From an uncultured Oscillibacter sp. (lineage in GTDB: Bacteria; Bacillota; Clostridia; Oscillospirales; Oscillospiraceae): a stretch of DNA of 23,213 bases. This document shows, piece after piece, positions 7,213-13,972 of this stretch; within the stretch, counting starts at the first letter, position 1; each line of letters begins with the position of its first letter. Where the stretch lies: the NCBI GenBank assembly GCA_902490355.1, contig CABUDN010000019.1, positions 1 to 23,213 on the forward strand, in the 5' to 3' direction. Below the pieces are notes generated by a model, which saw only the letters and a list, made by a program, of their open reading frames with translations, did no database searches and had not been told where the DNA came from. A program made the position numbers and the translations under genes.

Positions 7213-8079
7213 TTACTTTTCAGCAGAATTCAAAATTGCGGCCAAATCGGAAAAATCCTGAAGGGTCAGCCGTTCGCCCCGGATGTCGGCGGGCAGGCCG
7301 CAGCGGGACATGGCGCCCAAGATCTGCTCCTTGGAAAAGGCGGGCAGAGCGGCGCACAGGCTGTTGGCCAGGGTCTTGCGCCGGAGCAAAAAGGCGCCCC
7401 GCATGACGCGGAAGAAAAACGCCTCGTCGGCGACCTCCACCGCTGGGTGATCCCGCCGCACACAGCGCAAAACGGCGGAGGTTACCTTGGGAGCGGGGTG
7501 GAACTTTTCCCGGGGAACATCGAACAGCAGCTCTGATTCCATATAGTATTGCAGAAAGAGAGAAAAAGAACCACCGTCTGCGGAGCCCTGGGGTGCGGCC
7601 AGGCGTTGGGCCACTTCCTTTTGGATCAGCACGGTGACGGTTTTCAGACAGGGTGTCTCGATGAGCCGGGTGAGAACCGGGGTCGTGATATTGTAGGGGA
7701 GATTGGCGCACACGATGGGCGTCAGGCCCTGGAACTTCTCCGCAATCAGAGCGTCAAGATCCAGCTTCATCACATCGCCGGGGACGATCTCCACGTTGGG
7801 ATACGGGGCCATGGTCTCCGCCAGCACGGGGAGCAGGGTCTTGTCCAGTTCCACGGAGACCACCTTGCCTGCCCGCTGGGCCAGTTCCGCCGTCAGGGGG
7901 CCGATGCCGGGACCAATCTCCAGCACACCGCAGCTGCGGTCTGCCTGGGAGGCCTCCGCGATCCGGGCAGGGACCTCGGGATCAATGAGAAAGTTCTGCC
8001 CCATGGATTTGGAAAAATGAAATCCGTGGCGGCCCAGCAGCGCCCGGATGGTATCGTAATCACAAAGATTCATGGCCAT
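7213..8079 (-). CDS. ksgA: 16S rRNA (adenine(1518)-N(6)/adenine(1519)-N(6))-dimethyltransferase
   Basis: KsgA (RsmA) dimethylates two adjacent adenines in helix 45 of 16S rRNA, using SAM, late in small-subunit assembly. The 288-residue protein has the SAM-binding EIGPGIG (54-60), a conserved N-terminal SKSMGQNFL, the acidic VELD and GDVM motifs, and the target-adenine motif NLPYN (126-130). The C-terminal helical domain is complete. Two in-frame ATGs are possible (8079 and 8073); AAAGG lies about 5 and 11 bases before them, so the second may be the real one. Its promoter overlaps that of the divergent HAD gene. Confidence 0.96.
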   Translation of the reverse strand: MAMNLCDYDTIRALLGRHGFHFSKSMGQNFLIDPEVPARIAEASQADRSCGVLEIGPGIGPLTAELAQRAGKVVSVELDKTLLPVLAETMAPYPNVEIVPGDVMKLDLDALIAEKFQGLTPIVCANLPYNITTPVLTRLIETPCLKTVTVLIQKEVAQRLAAPQGSADGGSFSLFLQYYMESELLFDVPREKFHPAPKVTSAVLRCVRRDHPAVEVADEAFFFRVMRGAFLLRRKTLANSLCAALPAFSKEQILGAMSRCGLPADIRGERLTLQDFSDLAAILNSAEK

Positions 8080-8103
8080 TCCGCCTTTCCAGAAAGTACA
8101 AAC

Positions 8104-8132
8104 AGTATAGCAAAAAAAGAAGGATTTGAAAA
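8104..8132 (-). promoter_or_regulatory. Promoter of ksgA
   Basis: On the minus strand TATACT (8104-8109) lies 17 bases from TTTTCA (8127-8132). It shares its -35 region with the divergent HAD promoter. Confidence 0.5.
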
Positions 8133-8154
8133 CCCCCGCGCGATCCGGTACAAT
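8126..8154 (+). promoter_or_regulatory. Promoter of the HAD phosphatase gene
   Basis: TTGAAA (8126-8131), a 17-base spacer and TACAAT (8149-8154) predict a start near 8161. This is only 8 bases before the ATG at 8169 and supports the GTG at 8193 as the real start. Confidence 0.7.
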
Positions 8155-8192
8155 GAAGAGGAATTTAAATGGCTTGCGGGGAGGATGGCGAT

Positions 8193-8882
8193 GTGGTAAA
8201 GACGATTTTTCTGGATCTGGACAATACGCTCCTGGATTTTGACCGGGCGGAGGCAGCGGCCCTGAGCAAGGCTTTGGAGCGGGCGGGCATTACGCCCACT
8301 GCTGACGTGCTGGAGCGATACCACGAACTCAACGCACAGCACTGGAAGATGCTGGAGGACGGTGTCCTGACCCGGGATCAGGTCTTGACCGGGCGGTTTG
8401 CGGTGCTGTTTGCAGAGCTGGGAATTTCGGCATCTCCGCAGGAGATTTGCGACTGCTATGAGCGTTTGCTGGCTCAGGAGCCGCCCCGGCTTCTTCCCGG
8501 TGCCCGGGAGCTGCTGGAGGATCTGGCACCCCGGTTTGGAGTGTATCTGGCCTCCAACGGCGCCTCGGCAGTGCAGCGGATCCGGCTGCGGAACGCGGAT
8601 CTGACGCAGTATTTTCGCGGGATTTTTATATCGGAAGAAATGGGCATTGACAAGCCCAAACGGGAGTTTTTCCAGATGTGTTTTGCTGCCATTCCGGATT
8701 TTTCCCGGCAGACGGCCCTCATGGTGGGAGACAGCCTCACCTCGGATATCCGGGGCGGACGCAACGCGGGCATCCGCACCTGCTGGTACAATCCCGACCG
8801 CCGCACCGCACCGCCTGGATGGGAGCCGGACGAGGAGATTGCCCGCCTGGCGGAGCTCCCGGTCCTGCTGCAGCGGCTCTGA
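8193..8882 (+). CDS. HAD-family phosphatase, YjjG-type pyrimidine 5'-nucleotidase
   Basis: Haloacid dehalogenase-type phosphatases of the YjjG group dephosphorylate nucleotides, including non-canonical pyrimidines. In this 229-residue protein the motifs are FLDLDNT (nucleophile Asp8, acid Asp10), LASNGA (motif II), a Lys in GIDKPKREFF (motif III) and MVGDSLTSDI (motif IV); a helical cap lies between motifs I and II. The GTG at 8193 is chosen because GGGGAGG lies 8 bases upstream and the promoter leaves almost no leader for the ATG at 8169. The family is firm; the substrate is inferred from YjjG-like features and length. Confidence 0.88.
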   Translation: MVKTIFLDLDNTLLDFDRAEAAALSKALERAGITPTADVLERYHELNAQHWKMLEDGVLTRDQVLTGRFAVLFAELGISASPQEICDCYERLLAQEPPRLLPGARELLEDLAPRFGVYLASNGASAVQRIRLRNADLTQYFRGIFISEEMGIDKPKREFFQMCFAAIPDFSRQTALMVGDSLTSDIRGGRNAGIRTCWYNPDRRTAPPGWEPDEEIARLAELPVLLQRL

Positions 8883-8904
8883 TCCGGGCTGTGGATGGTA
8901 CATA

Positions 8905-8940
8905 AAAAGACCGCCGGTACAATTGTACCGGCGGTCTTTT
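8905..8940. terminator. Perfect 36-bp palindrome, bidirectional terminator
   Basis: An exact palindrome centred at 8922/8923 begins with AAAAGACCGCC and ends with GGCGGTCTTTT. It ends the HAD transcript on the plus strand. On the minus strand it is the original downstream terminator of ackA, now 1.4 kb away because of the insertion. Confidence 0.9.
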
Positions 8941-8959
8941 ACGTATGCAAGAAACCGAA

Positions 8960-9016
8960 TCAGCCCTTGACGATGGCAGCGGTGTCCATGGCGATCATGA
9001 GCTCCTCGTTGGTGGG
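8960..9016. repeat. 57-bp direct repeat, displaced copy of the ackA 3' end
   Basis: It is identical base for base to 10425-10481. On the minus strand it encodes the last 18 residues of acetate kinase (PTNEEL...AIVKG) plus the stop codon. It is joined to what appears to be the native downstream flank with the 36-bp terminator palindrome, so it is probably the original ackA tail. Confidence 0.97.
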
Positions 9017-9165
9017 CTGCGATAGGCATGCGCCTTTCGGCGCAGACACAGCCAGAGAGCCTGGTGGGCGGGGAAAGCCTGGTATCCCGCTCACCGACAA
9101 ATACAGGAAATTTGGAAGTCTCCAGTACAGCGTTACAAGAAACTTGAAAGGAAAGGTGGAAAACT
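9015..9165 (+). other. Structured left end of the element (candidate ncRNA or leader)
   Basis: The first hairpin starts at the repeat edge: an inner stem TGCGCC/GGCGCA (9029-9034, 9039-9044) with loop TTTC, and an outer GGCTG/CAGCC (9015-9019, 9049-9053). A second 10-bp stem (9063-9072 with 9086-9095, one G-U pair) follows after 9 bases. There is no open frame here. It could be a leader of the RHH gene, a transposon-end structure or a guide-like RNA. Confidence 0.5.
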
Positions 9166-9399
9166 ATGTGGAAAAACGTTATCCTGGAGGGGTTCGAGGG
9201 GTTCCCTCGAGAACGTCAAGCCAAGTGGGACGCGGAGCACCTGCGCACCGCTACCACCAAGCTCACCGTGGAGGAGTACGAGCGGCTGCGGGGGATGTGC
9301 GCCGCACAGGGCACCACGGTGTATGAGCTCCTGGGAAAGCTGGTGCGCGCCTGGATGGAGTCCAGCCCGGCGGCGGAAGCCCGCCAGGGTGAAGCCTGA
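9166..9399 (+). CDS. Small ribbon-helix-helix-like protein of the element
   Basis: This 77-residue protein has AAAGGTGG about 6 bases before its ATG. Residues 29-65 (TATTKLTVEEYERLRG, then GTTVYELLGKLVRAWM) follow the strand-helix-helix pattern of Arc/CopG ribbon-helix-helix DNA-binding proteins. The N-terminus (GFEGFPRERQAKWDAEH) is unlike that of usual RHH repressors. It is the first gene inside the ackA-tail element and lies upstream of the HNH gene in the same direction. It may repress the element or bind its ends. The fold is inferred by pattern only. Confidence 0.65.
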   Translation: MWKNVILEGFEGFPRERQAKWDAEHLRTATTKLTVEEYERLRGMCAAQGTTVYELLGKLVRAWMESSPAAEARQGEA

Positions 9400-9414
9400 T
9401 CAGACGCGGGCGCC

Positions 9415-9774
9415 GTGAAAGCCGTGACAGCTGCCGCCCTGGCTGCGGAAGTGTATGCGGCCCTGGAAGGCACAGGGCACACCGCTGCCGCCGCGCAGAT
9501 GGCAATGCGAACGCTTGTTCGAGTCGGCGCTGACGAAAACGCCCTCTTTTGTGACCGCAGCAACGATACCACCGCCGTCAAGGGTCGAGACAAGCTGCGC
9601 CCCGCAGCGCCGCGGTTGCGAAGAGCCGCGCCGCCTGGGTGTGGCCGTCCGCGTCCCCGTGCGCCCCGGCGCCCGTTGCCGTGGCCGTCCCCGTCCAGCC
9701 CTTTCAGGGTTGCGGGACTTGCCCTTGACAGCGGTGGGCCTGGTGGAGTACATCACAAAAGGAGGTCGTTTTCT
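9415..9774 (+). other. GC-rich open stretch between the RHH and HNH genes
   Basis: From a GTG at 9415 the frame stays open into the HNH gene. The first ~55 codons are Ala-rich and could form a helical peptide (AEVYAALEGTGHTAAAAQMA), but no ribosome binding site precedes them. The later part is Pro/Arg-rich low complexity, typical of a non-coding GC-rich frame. The HNH gene has its own strong ribosome binding site. The region may be structured RNA or a decayed gene. Confidence 0.3.
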
Positions 9775-10083
9775 ATGATCAGCGCCAACATTCCGAACAG
9801 CGTCCGCAAGGCCATCTACAAGCGCGACGGCTACCGCTGCGCCCTGTGCGACAGCAACCGGGGACTGCAAATCCACCACGTCATGAAGCGCAGCCAGGGC
9901 GGCAGCAACAGCCCGCACAACCTCATTACCCTGTGCATGTACTGCCACAACACCATCCACGGCACCCGCTTCCCGGACTGCCCGGACTACATGACGCCCG
10001 TGGAGCTCCACGAGGCCTGTATTGAATACCTGGCGGACTTCTACGCGCCGGACTGGTACCCATGGGAAGAGGGAGGGCGCTAA
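9775..10083 (+). CDS. HNH endonuclease of the ackA-tail element
   Basis: This 102-residue protein has a compact McrA-type HNH fold: Cys22-x2-Cys25, the paired His34-His35 in LQIHHV, Asn49, Cys54-x2-Cys57-His58 and His62. The two CxxC pairs would bind structural zinc and the HH..N..H residues a catalytic metal. Such proteins nick or cut DNA and often promote spread of introns and intergenic elements. AAGGAGG at 9759-9765 lies 9 bases before the ATG. A stem (10071-10078 with 10084-10091) encloses the stop codon. Its position in the element makes a homing role likely, but the target is unproven. Confidence 0.88.
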   Translation: MISANIPNSVRKAIYKRDGYRCALCDSNRGLQIHHVMKRSQGGSNSPHNLITLCMYCHNTIHGTRFPDCPDYMTPVELHEACIEYLADFYAPDWYPWEEGGR

Positions 10084-10091
10084 GCCCTCCC
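10071..10091 (+). other. Hairpin over the HNH stop codon
   Basis: GGGAGGGC and GCCCTCCC pair perfectly with the TAA in the 5-base loop. No T-run follows, so it may stabilise the mRNA or slow ribosomes rather than terminate transcription. Confidence 0.5.
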
Positions 10092-10424
10092 CCGTGGTGC
10101 CCTGACAAGATAGTGCGCAGCATGCCCGGCAGCGCGGCGGCTGGCCCTACTACCACAACATGCAGTGTGTTGCAAATCTGGTCATACAAGATGTGGCTCC
10201 CCCCGCGGGCGCTGCGGCGCCCTGGGCGCGGTGCGCGGCCCCCCCGCAATGGCACGGCCCGCCGCCTGGGTTCCGTGGGTGGCGGCGGTCCGGCCCTGGC
10301 GCGCCCGGCGAAGAAAACGCCGGGCTTGCTCTCGCCGCCCCGGTTTTTTTAAGTGGGGGGCGTGGTTCCGGGGCGGCTCGGGAATTGCGCCCGCTGCGGC
10401 GGGCGCTGGGTGGTGTTCTGGTTC
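10084..10424 (+). other. Non-coding, hairpin-rich right end of the element
   Basis: No credible gene is present. Three perfect GC stems follow each other: 10303-10310 with 10318-10325 (8 bp, A-rich loop), 10334-10343 with 10368-10377 (10 bp, loop starting with seven T), and 10387-10394 with 10399-10406 (8 bp). The last lies 18 bases from the ackA stop. They could be DNA structures used in mobilisation, a structured RNA, or a transcription barrier. Confidence 0.5.
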
Positions 10425-10481
10425 TCAGCCCTTGACGATGGCAGCGGTGTCCATGGCGATCATGAGCTCCTCGTTGGTGGG
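10425..10481. repeat. 57-bp direct repeat, copy forming the present ackA 3' end
   Basis: Its left edge is exactly the ackA stop codon (10425-10427, minus strand), and it covers 19 codons including the stop. It is identical to 8960-9016. The flanks diverge at once on both sides. Confidence 0.97.
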
Positions 10482-11630
10482 GATCAGCAGGACCTTCACC
10501 TTGGAGTCGGCAGCGGAGATCACGGTCTCCTTGCCGCGGGTGTTGTTGGCCTCGGCGTCCATCTTCACGCCCATGAACTCCAGACCGGAGGCGATGGCCA
10601 GACGCTGAGAAGCGGAGTTCTCACCCACGCCGGCAGTGAAGATGATGGCATCCACGCCGCCCATGGCAGCGGCATAAGCGCCGATGAGCTTCTTGACGCC
10701 GTAGTTGAACATATCCACGGCCAGGCCAGCGCGCTCGTTGCCCTCCTTGTGGGCGTTCTCCAGATCGCGGAAGTCGGAGGAAACGCCGGAGACGCCCTGC
10801 ACGCCGGACTTCTTGTTGAGGATGTTGAGCATCTCGTCAATGTTCATGTTGTACTTGTTCATGAGATACTGCAGGATGCCGGCATCCAGATCGCCGGAGC
10901 GGGTGCCCATGGGCAGACCGGCCAGGGGAGTGAAGCCCATGGAGGTGTCCACGCTCTTGCCGCCGTCGATGGCGGTGACGGAAGAGCCGTTGCCCAGATG
11001 GCAGGAGATCAGCTTGAGCTCCTCGGGCTTCTTGCCCAGCATGGCGGCGGCGCGGCCGGCGACATACTTGTGGGAAGTGCCGTGGAAGCCGTAGCGGCGG
11101 ACCTTGTCCTTCTCGTAGTACTCATAGGGCAGGGCATACATGTAGGCCTTGGCGGGCATGGTCTGATGGAACGCAGTGTCGAACACGGCGACCTGGGGCA
11201 CGTCCTTGCCCATGACGGCAGTGCAGGCGTTGATGCCGGTGATGTTGGCGGGGTTGTGGAGAGGAGCCAGGGGGATGCACTCCTCCAGAGCCTTCATGAC
11301 CTCATCGGTGATGAGCACGGAGGAATTGAAGGCCTCGCCGCCGTGCACCACGCGGTGACCCACAGCGTCGATTTCCTTCATGGAGCCGATCACGCCGTTC
11401 TTGGCGTCCACCAGAGCGTTGAGCACGGTCTGGATGGCTTCGGAGTGGGTGGGCATGGACACATCCACGGCGTCGAGCACTTCCTTGCCCTCCACCTGGG
11501 GCTTATAGGTGAACTTGCCGTCGATGCCGATGCGCTCGCACAGGCCCTTGGCCAGCAGGACACCGGTCTCGGGATTGAGCAGCTGATACTTCAGAGAGGA
11601 ACTGCCTGCGTTGATGACAAGAATGTTCAT
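10425..11630 (-). CDS. ackA: Acetate kinase
   Basis: It makes ATP from acetyl phosphate and ADP, releasing acetate, at the end of the Pta-AckA fermentation route in the cytosol. The 401-residue protein begins with the family motif NAGSSSLKYQL and contains GHRVVHGG, DTAFHQTMP, the RRYGFHGTSH catalytic His region, and TNEE near the end with the catalytic Glu. GGAG lies about 12 bases before the ATG at 11630. The last 18 codons lie in a 57-bp repeat whose second copy is at 8960-9016, so the gene has been re-tailed by an insertion. No T-rich terminator follows its stop within the element. Confidence 0.98.
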   Translation of the reverse strand: MNILVINAGSSSLKYQLLNPETGVLLAKGLCERIGIDGKFTYKPQVEGKEVLDAVDVSMPTHSEAIQTVLNALVDAKNGVIGSMKEIDAVGHRVVHGGEAFNSSVLITDEVMKALEECIPLAPLHNPANITGINACTAVMGKDVPQVAVFDTAFHQTMPAKAYMYALPYEYYEKDKVRRYGFHGTSHKYVAGRAAAMLGKKPEELKLISCHLGNGSSVTAIDGGKSVDTSMGFTPLAGLPMGTRSGDLDAGILQYLMNKYNMNIDEMLNILNKKSGVQGVSGVSSDFRDLENAHKEGNERAGLAVDMFNYGVKKLIGAYAAAMGGVDAIIFTAGVGENSASQRLAIASGLEFMGVKMDAEANNTRGKETVISAADSKVKVLLIPTNEELMIAMDTAAIVKG

Positions 11631-11733
11631 GTTTTTTACGTCTCCTCTTTTTCTTCTTTTGGGAAACCCTTGCGGGGGTTCCGCAAATGAGATAAAATAA
11701 AAAGCAAGATCCGCGCAACCGTGCGGAAAACCT
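11630..11733 (-). promoter_or_regulatory. ackA leader with two hairpins
   Basis: The ~100-base leader on the minus strand has CCGC...GCGG followed by a T-rich run (CTTTTTATTTT), then GGAACCC/GGGTTTCC, which can compete with TGCGG/CCGCA. This could attenuate transcription, though the stems are short. Confidence 0.3.
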
Positions 11734-11739
11734 ATCTTA

Positions 11740-11767
11740 ATTATACCAGAGATTTTCCAGGTTACAA
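11740..11767 (-). promoter_or_regulatory. Promoter of ackA
   Basis: On the minus strand TTGTAA (11762-11767), a 16-base spacer and a perfect TATAAT (11740-11745). The predicted start is near 11733. Confidence 0.75.
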
Positions 11768-11821
11768 CCGATATTTTTACCGAAATGTCACTTTTTTGTC
11801 ATTGCTTGGGGGGTGAATTCT

Positions 11822-13024
11822 GTGCAAATTGCAGGTATCATAACAGAATACAATCCCCTCCACAGCGGCCATGTGCATCTGATGGAGCAGGTTCGCCGCC
11901 GCTTGGGCCCGGAATGCGGGGTGATCTGCGTGATGAGCGGCGACTTTGTGCAGAGGGGAGATTTTGCTCTGGTGGGCAAATACGCCCGGGCGGAGGCTGC
12001 GGTGCGTTCCGGGGCAGATCTGGTAATTGAGTTGAGCCTCCCCTGGGCGGTGTCCTCGGCGGAGCGGTTTGCCGACGGCGGCGTGCAGACGCTTTTGGCC
12101 ACGGGGGTCGTAACCCATCTGGCCTTCGGCAGTGAGTGTGGTGACGCCGGGGCGCTGATGCGTGTGGCGCAGGTGCTGGAGAGCAGGGACTTTTCCCATC
12201 GCCTGCGGGCCAGGCTCTCCGATGGCGTCAGCTTTGCCGCGGCCCGGCAGGCTGCAGCTGCGGAGCTGACAGCGGACGCGGCATTGCTGGGGCAGCCCAA
12301 CAACGTGCTGGGGATTGAATACTGCAGAAGTATCCTGCGCCATGGCGCAGATCTGACGGTTTTGACGCTGCCCCGGGAGGGGGCGCCCCATGATGGGGCC
12401 CTTGTCGAGGGGGTTCACCCCTCAGCCTCGGCTATCCGGGCCTTGGTGGAAGAGGGGAAACGGGAGCAGGCACTGTCCTGGATGGCTCCTGCCATGGCGC
12501 AGGCCTACCGGCAGGAGGAGGAGGCAGGCCGCGCGCCGGTGCTGGGGCAGCGGTGTGAGCGGGCGATCCTGGCTCGCCTGCGGACCATGACGGAAGCGGA
12601 ATATGCCGCTCTGGACGAGGGGCGGGAAGGGCTGTACCGGCGGCTGTACGAGGCCGGACATACCGCCGCCGCCGTGGAGCAGGTGCTGGAGACGGCCAAG
12701 ACCAAGCGGTATGCCTATGCCCGGCTGCGCCGGATGGTGCTCTGGGCATATCTGGGACTGACCCCCGGGGATTGTCCTCCGGCACCGCCTTATTTGCGGC
12801 CGCTGGCCGCCAACGAGAGCGGCAGACAGATCCTTGCCGAAATGCGGGAGCGGGCCCGGGTCCCGGTGCTGACCCGGGCGGGATCGGTGCGCCGGCTGGA
12901 CGCCCGGGCACAGGCGCTGTTTGTGCTGGAATCCCGCGCGGCGGATCTGTATTCCCTGGCCTATCCGGATCTCCGGGAGGCGCAGGGGGGACGAGCCTGG
13001 AAGGACGGTCCCGTGATGATTTGA
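11822..13024 (+). CDS. tmcAL: tRNA(Met) cytidine acetate ligase
   Basis: TmcAL (YlbM) activates acetate with ATP and acetylates the wobble cytidine of elongator tRNA(Met). The 400-residue protein opens with IAGIITEYNPLHSGH, the nucleotidyltransferase-like ATP site with its HxGH motif at residues 14-17, followed by MSGDFVQRG and KYARAEAAV, then GQPNNVLGIEY. The GTG at 11822 is preferred to that at 11813 because a GGGGGG run lies 8 bases upstream. It is divergent from ackA, whose product is acetate, the substrate of TmcAL; the link is by position only. The lipoprotein gene follows after 27 bases. Confidence 0.92.
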   Translation: MQIAGIITEYNPLHSGHVHLMEQVRRRLGPECGVICVMSGDFVQRGDFALVGKYARAEAAVRSGADLVIELSLPWAVSSAERFADGGVQTLLATGVVTHLAFGSECGDAGALMRVAQVLESRDFSHRLRARLSDGVSFAAARQAAAAELTADAALLGQPNNVLGIEYCRSILRHGADLTVLTLPREGAPHDGALVEGVHPSASAIRALVEEGKREQALSWMAPAMAQAYRQEEEAGRAPVLGQRCERAILARLRTMTEAEYAALDEGREGLYRRLYEAGHTAAAVEQVLETAKTKRYAYARLRRMVLWAYLGLTPGDCPPAPPYLRPLAANESGRQILAEMRERARVPVLTRAGSVRRLDARAQALFVLESRAADLYSLAYPDLREAQGGRAWKDGPVMI

Positions 13025-13051
13025 GATTTCCCGGAAAGGAGAGGGTTCTGC

Positions 13052-13933
13052 GTGAGAAAGCTGGCTGTACTGACGTCGGCGCTGCTGATCCTGGCTGCCT
13101 GCTCTGCTGTCCCGGCGGAGGAGCTGACGCCTGCTTACCCGACAGCTTCCAATGTGCAAAATACCTCAGGACCGGAAACTCTGGCCTACCAGATAGAAAC
13201 CCATACCTGGGAAGATTCCGTCCGGACGGAAGACGGTACCATGCTGGCATGGTACCGGTTTCATCTGCCGGAGATGTCGGTGCTGCAGGCAGACGGCACG
13301 CCCCTGGAAACCGCAGATACACCGGCGGAACAGGAGGCGCTGGAGGCCGCGGAGGTGTTCAATACCCGGTTTTCCAGCTGGATCTCACAGGAAGAATTTG
13401 AGAGCATGACCCAGGAGGCGGCCGGGGAGCTGGAGCTGTTCCGGGAAAATGAGATGGAGTGGTATGGCGGCTATGGGCAGGAGCTGGAAGTCAGCCTCTA
13501 TCAAACGGAGCATCTCGTCAGCATCCAGGGAACCTATTACAGCTATGCCGGCGGACCGCATCCCAACCGGTGGCATATGGGTTGGTGCTTCGATCTGGAT
13601 ACCGGCACCTTTTTTGGCCCGGAAAGCCTGGCGGCGGACAGTGCGGATTTCCAGCAGGCGGTGCTGGAAGAGCTGATCCGGCAGGCTGACGAGCGGGCGG
13701 CGGAGTATGAAATGGAGCCGCAGAGCTTTTACTGGGAAGATTACCGGGATATTCTGGCCAACTGGTCCAGCTATGCCGTCTTTTTTGATGAGGGCGGCAT
13801 GGTCATCGCCTTTTCTCCCTATGAACTGGCCAGTTATGCGGCTGGGACCCAGTCGTTCCGATTCTCTTACGACTGGCTGCTGCCCCACCTGAGCGAACAC
13901 GGATGTCAGGTGCTGGAGCTGGAACGTGAATAA
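13052..13933 (+). CDS. RsiV-like lipoprotein with DUF4163/DUF3298 region
   Basis: This 293-residue protein has a lipoprotein signal with lipobox LAAC and Cys17 as the lipidation site, so it is probably anchored outside the membrane. The middle part (GTYYSYAGGPHPNRW) and the C-terminal part (AVFFDEGGMVIAFSPYELASYAAG) have the pattern of DUF4163 and DUF3298, found in RsiV, the lysozyme-sensing anti-sigma factor, and in many Clostridia lipoproteins. There is no cytoplasmic anti-sigma domain, so it is an RsiV extracellular-domain relative, not RsiV itself. The GTG start has AAAGGAGAGGG about 6 bases upstream. It may share a transcript with tmcAL. Confidence 0.82.
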   Translation: MRKLAVLTSALLILAACSAVPAEELTPAYPTASNVQNTSGPETLAYQIETHTWEDSVRTEDGTMLAWYRFHLPEMSVLQADGTPLETADTPAEQEALEAAEVFNTRFSSWISQEEFESMTQEAAGELELFRENEMEWYGGYGQELEVSLYQTEHLVSIQGTYYSYAGGPHPNRWHMGWCFDLDTGTFFGPESLAADSADFQQAVLEELIRQADERAAEYEMEPQSFYWEDYRDILANWSSYAVFFDEGGMVIAFSPYELASYAAGTQSFRFSYDWLLPHLSEHGCQVLELERE

Positions 13934-13941
13934 ACAAAAAG

Positions 13942-13968
13942 CGCCGTCCGGCAGGGCGGCGTTTTTTT
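13942..13968 (+). terminator. Intrinsic terminator after the lipoprotein gene
   Basis: An 8-bp stem (13942-13949 with 13954-13961, one G-U pair) with loop GGCA is followed by seven T. It lies directly upstream of the padR promoter. Confidence 0.9.
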
Positions 13969-13972
13969 GGAC

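Larger units (their letters stand above)
8960..10481. mobile_element. Insertion in the 3' end of ackA, flanked by 57-bp direct repeats, carrying RHH and HNH genes
   Basis: The unique interior is 9017-10424 (1,408 bp). It contains hairpin-rich ends, a ribbon-helix-helix-like gene and an HNH endonuclease gene, both opposite in direction to ackA. The repeat copy fused to ackA restores the coding sequence exactly to the stop codon, as elements inserted in gene 3' ends do. No integrase, transposase, reverse transcriptase or terminal inverted repeats are visible. It may be an HNH-driven homing element, a recombinase-dependent satellite, or a relic. The boundaries are clear from the repeats; the mechanism is inference. 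Confidence 0.75.

Noticed and set aside
8169..8192. ATG at 8169 as start of the HAD gene
   Set aside because: It would leave about 8 bases of leader after the predicted transcription start; the GTG at 8193 has GGGGAGG at ideal spacing.
9775..10083. IscB/Cas9-related (OMEGA) nuclease
   Set aside because: The protein is only 102 residues with an HNH domain; no RuvC motif, bridge helix or PLMP domain can be seen.
9017..10424. Group I or group II intron
   Set aside because: I could not find a domain V-like or group I core motif on either strand, there is no reverse transcriptase, the HNH gene is opposite to ackA, and the flanking 57-bp duplication is not expected for a simple intron. A covariance-model scan would settle it.
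10353..11690. A 445-codon plus-strand frame over ackA
   Set aside because: It is antisense to ackA with repetitive His/Gly/Val content and no ribosome binding site; a shadow of the real gene.
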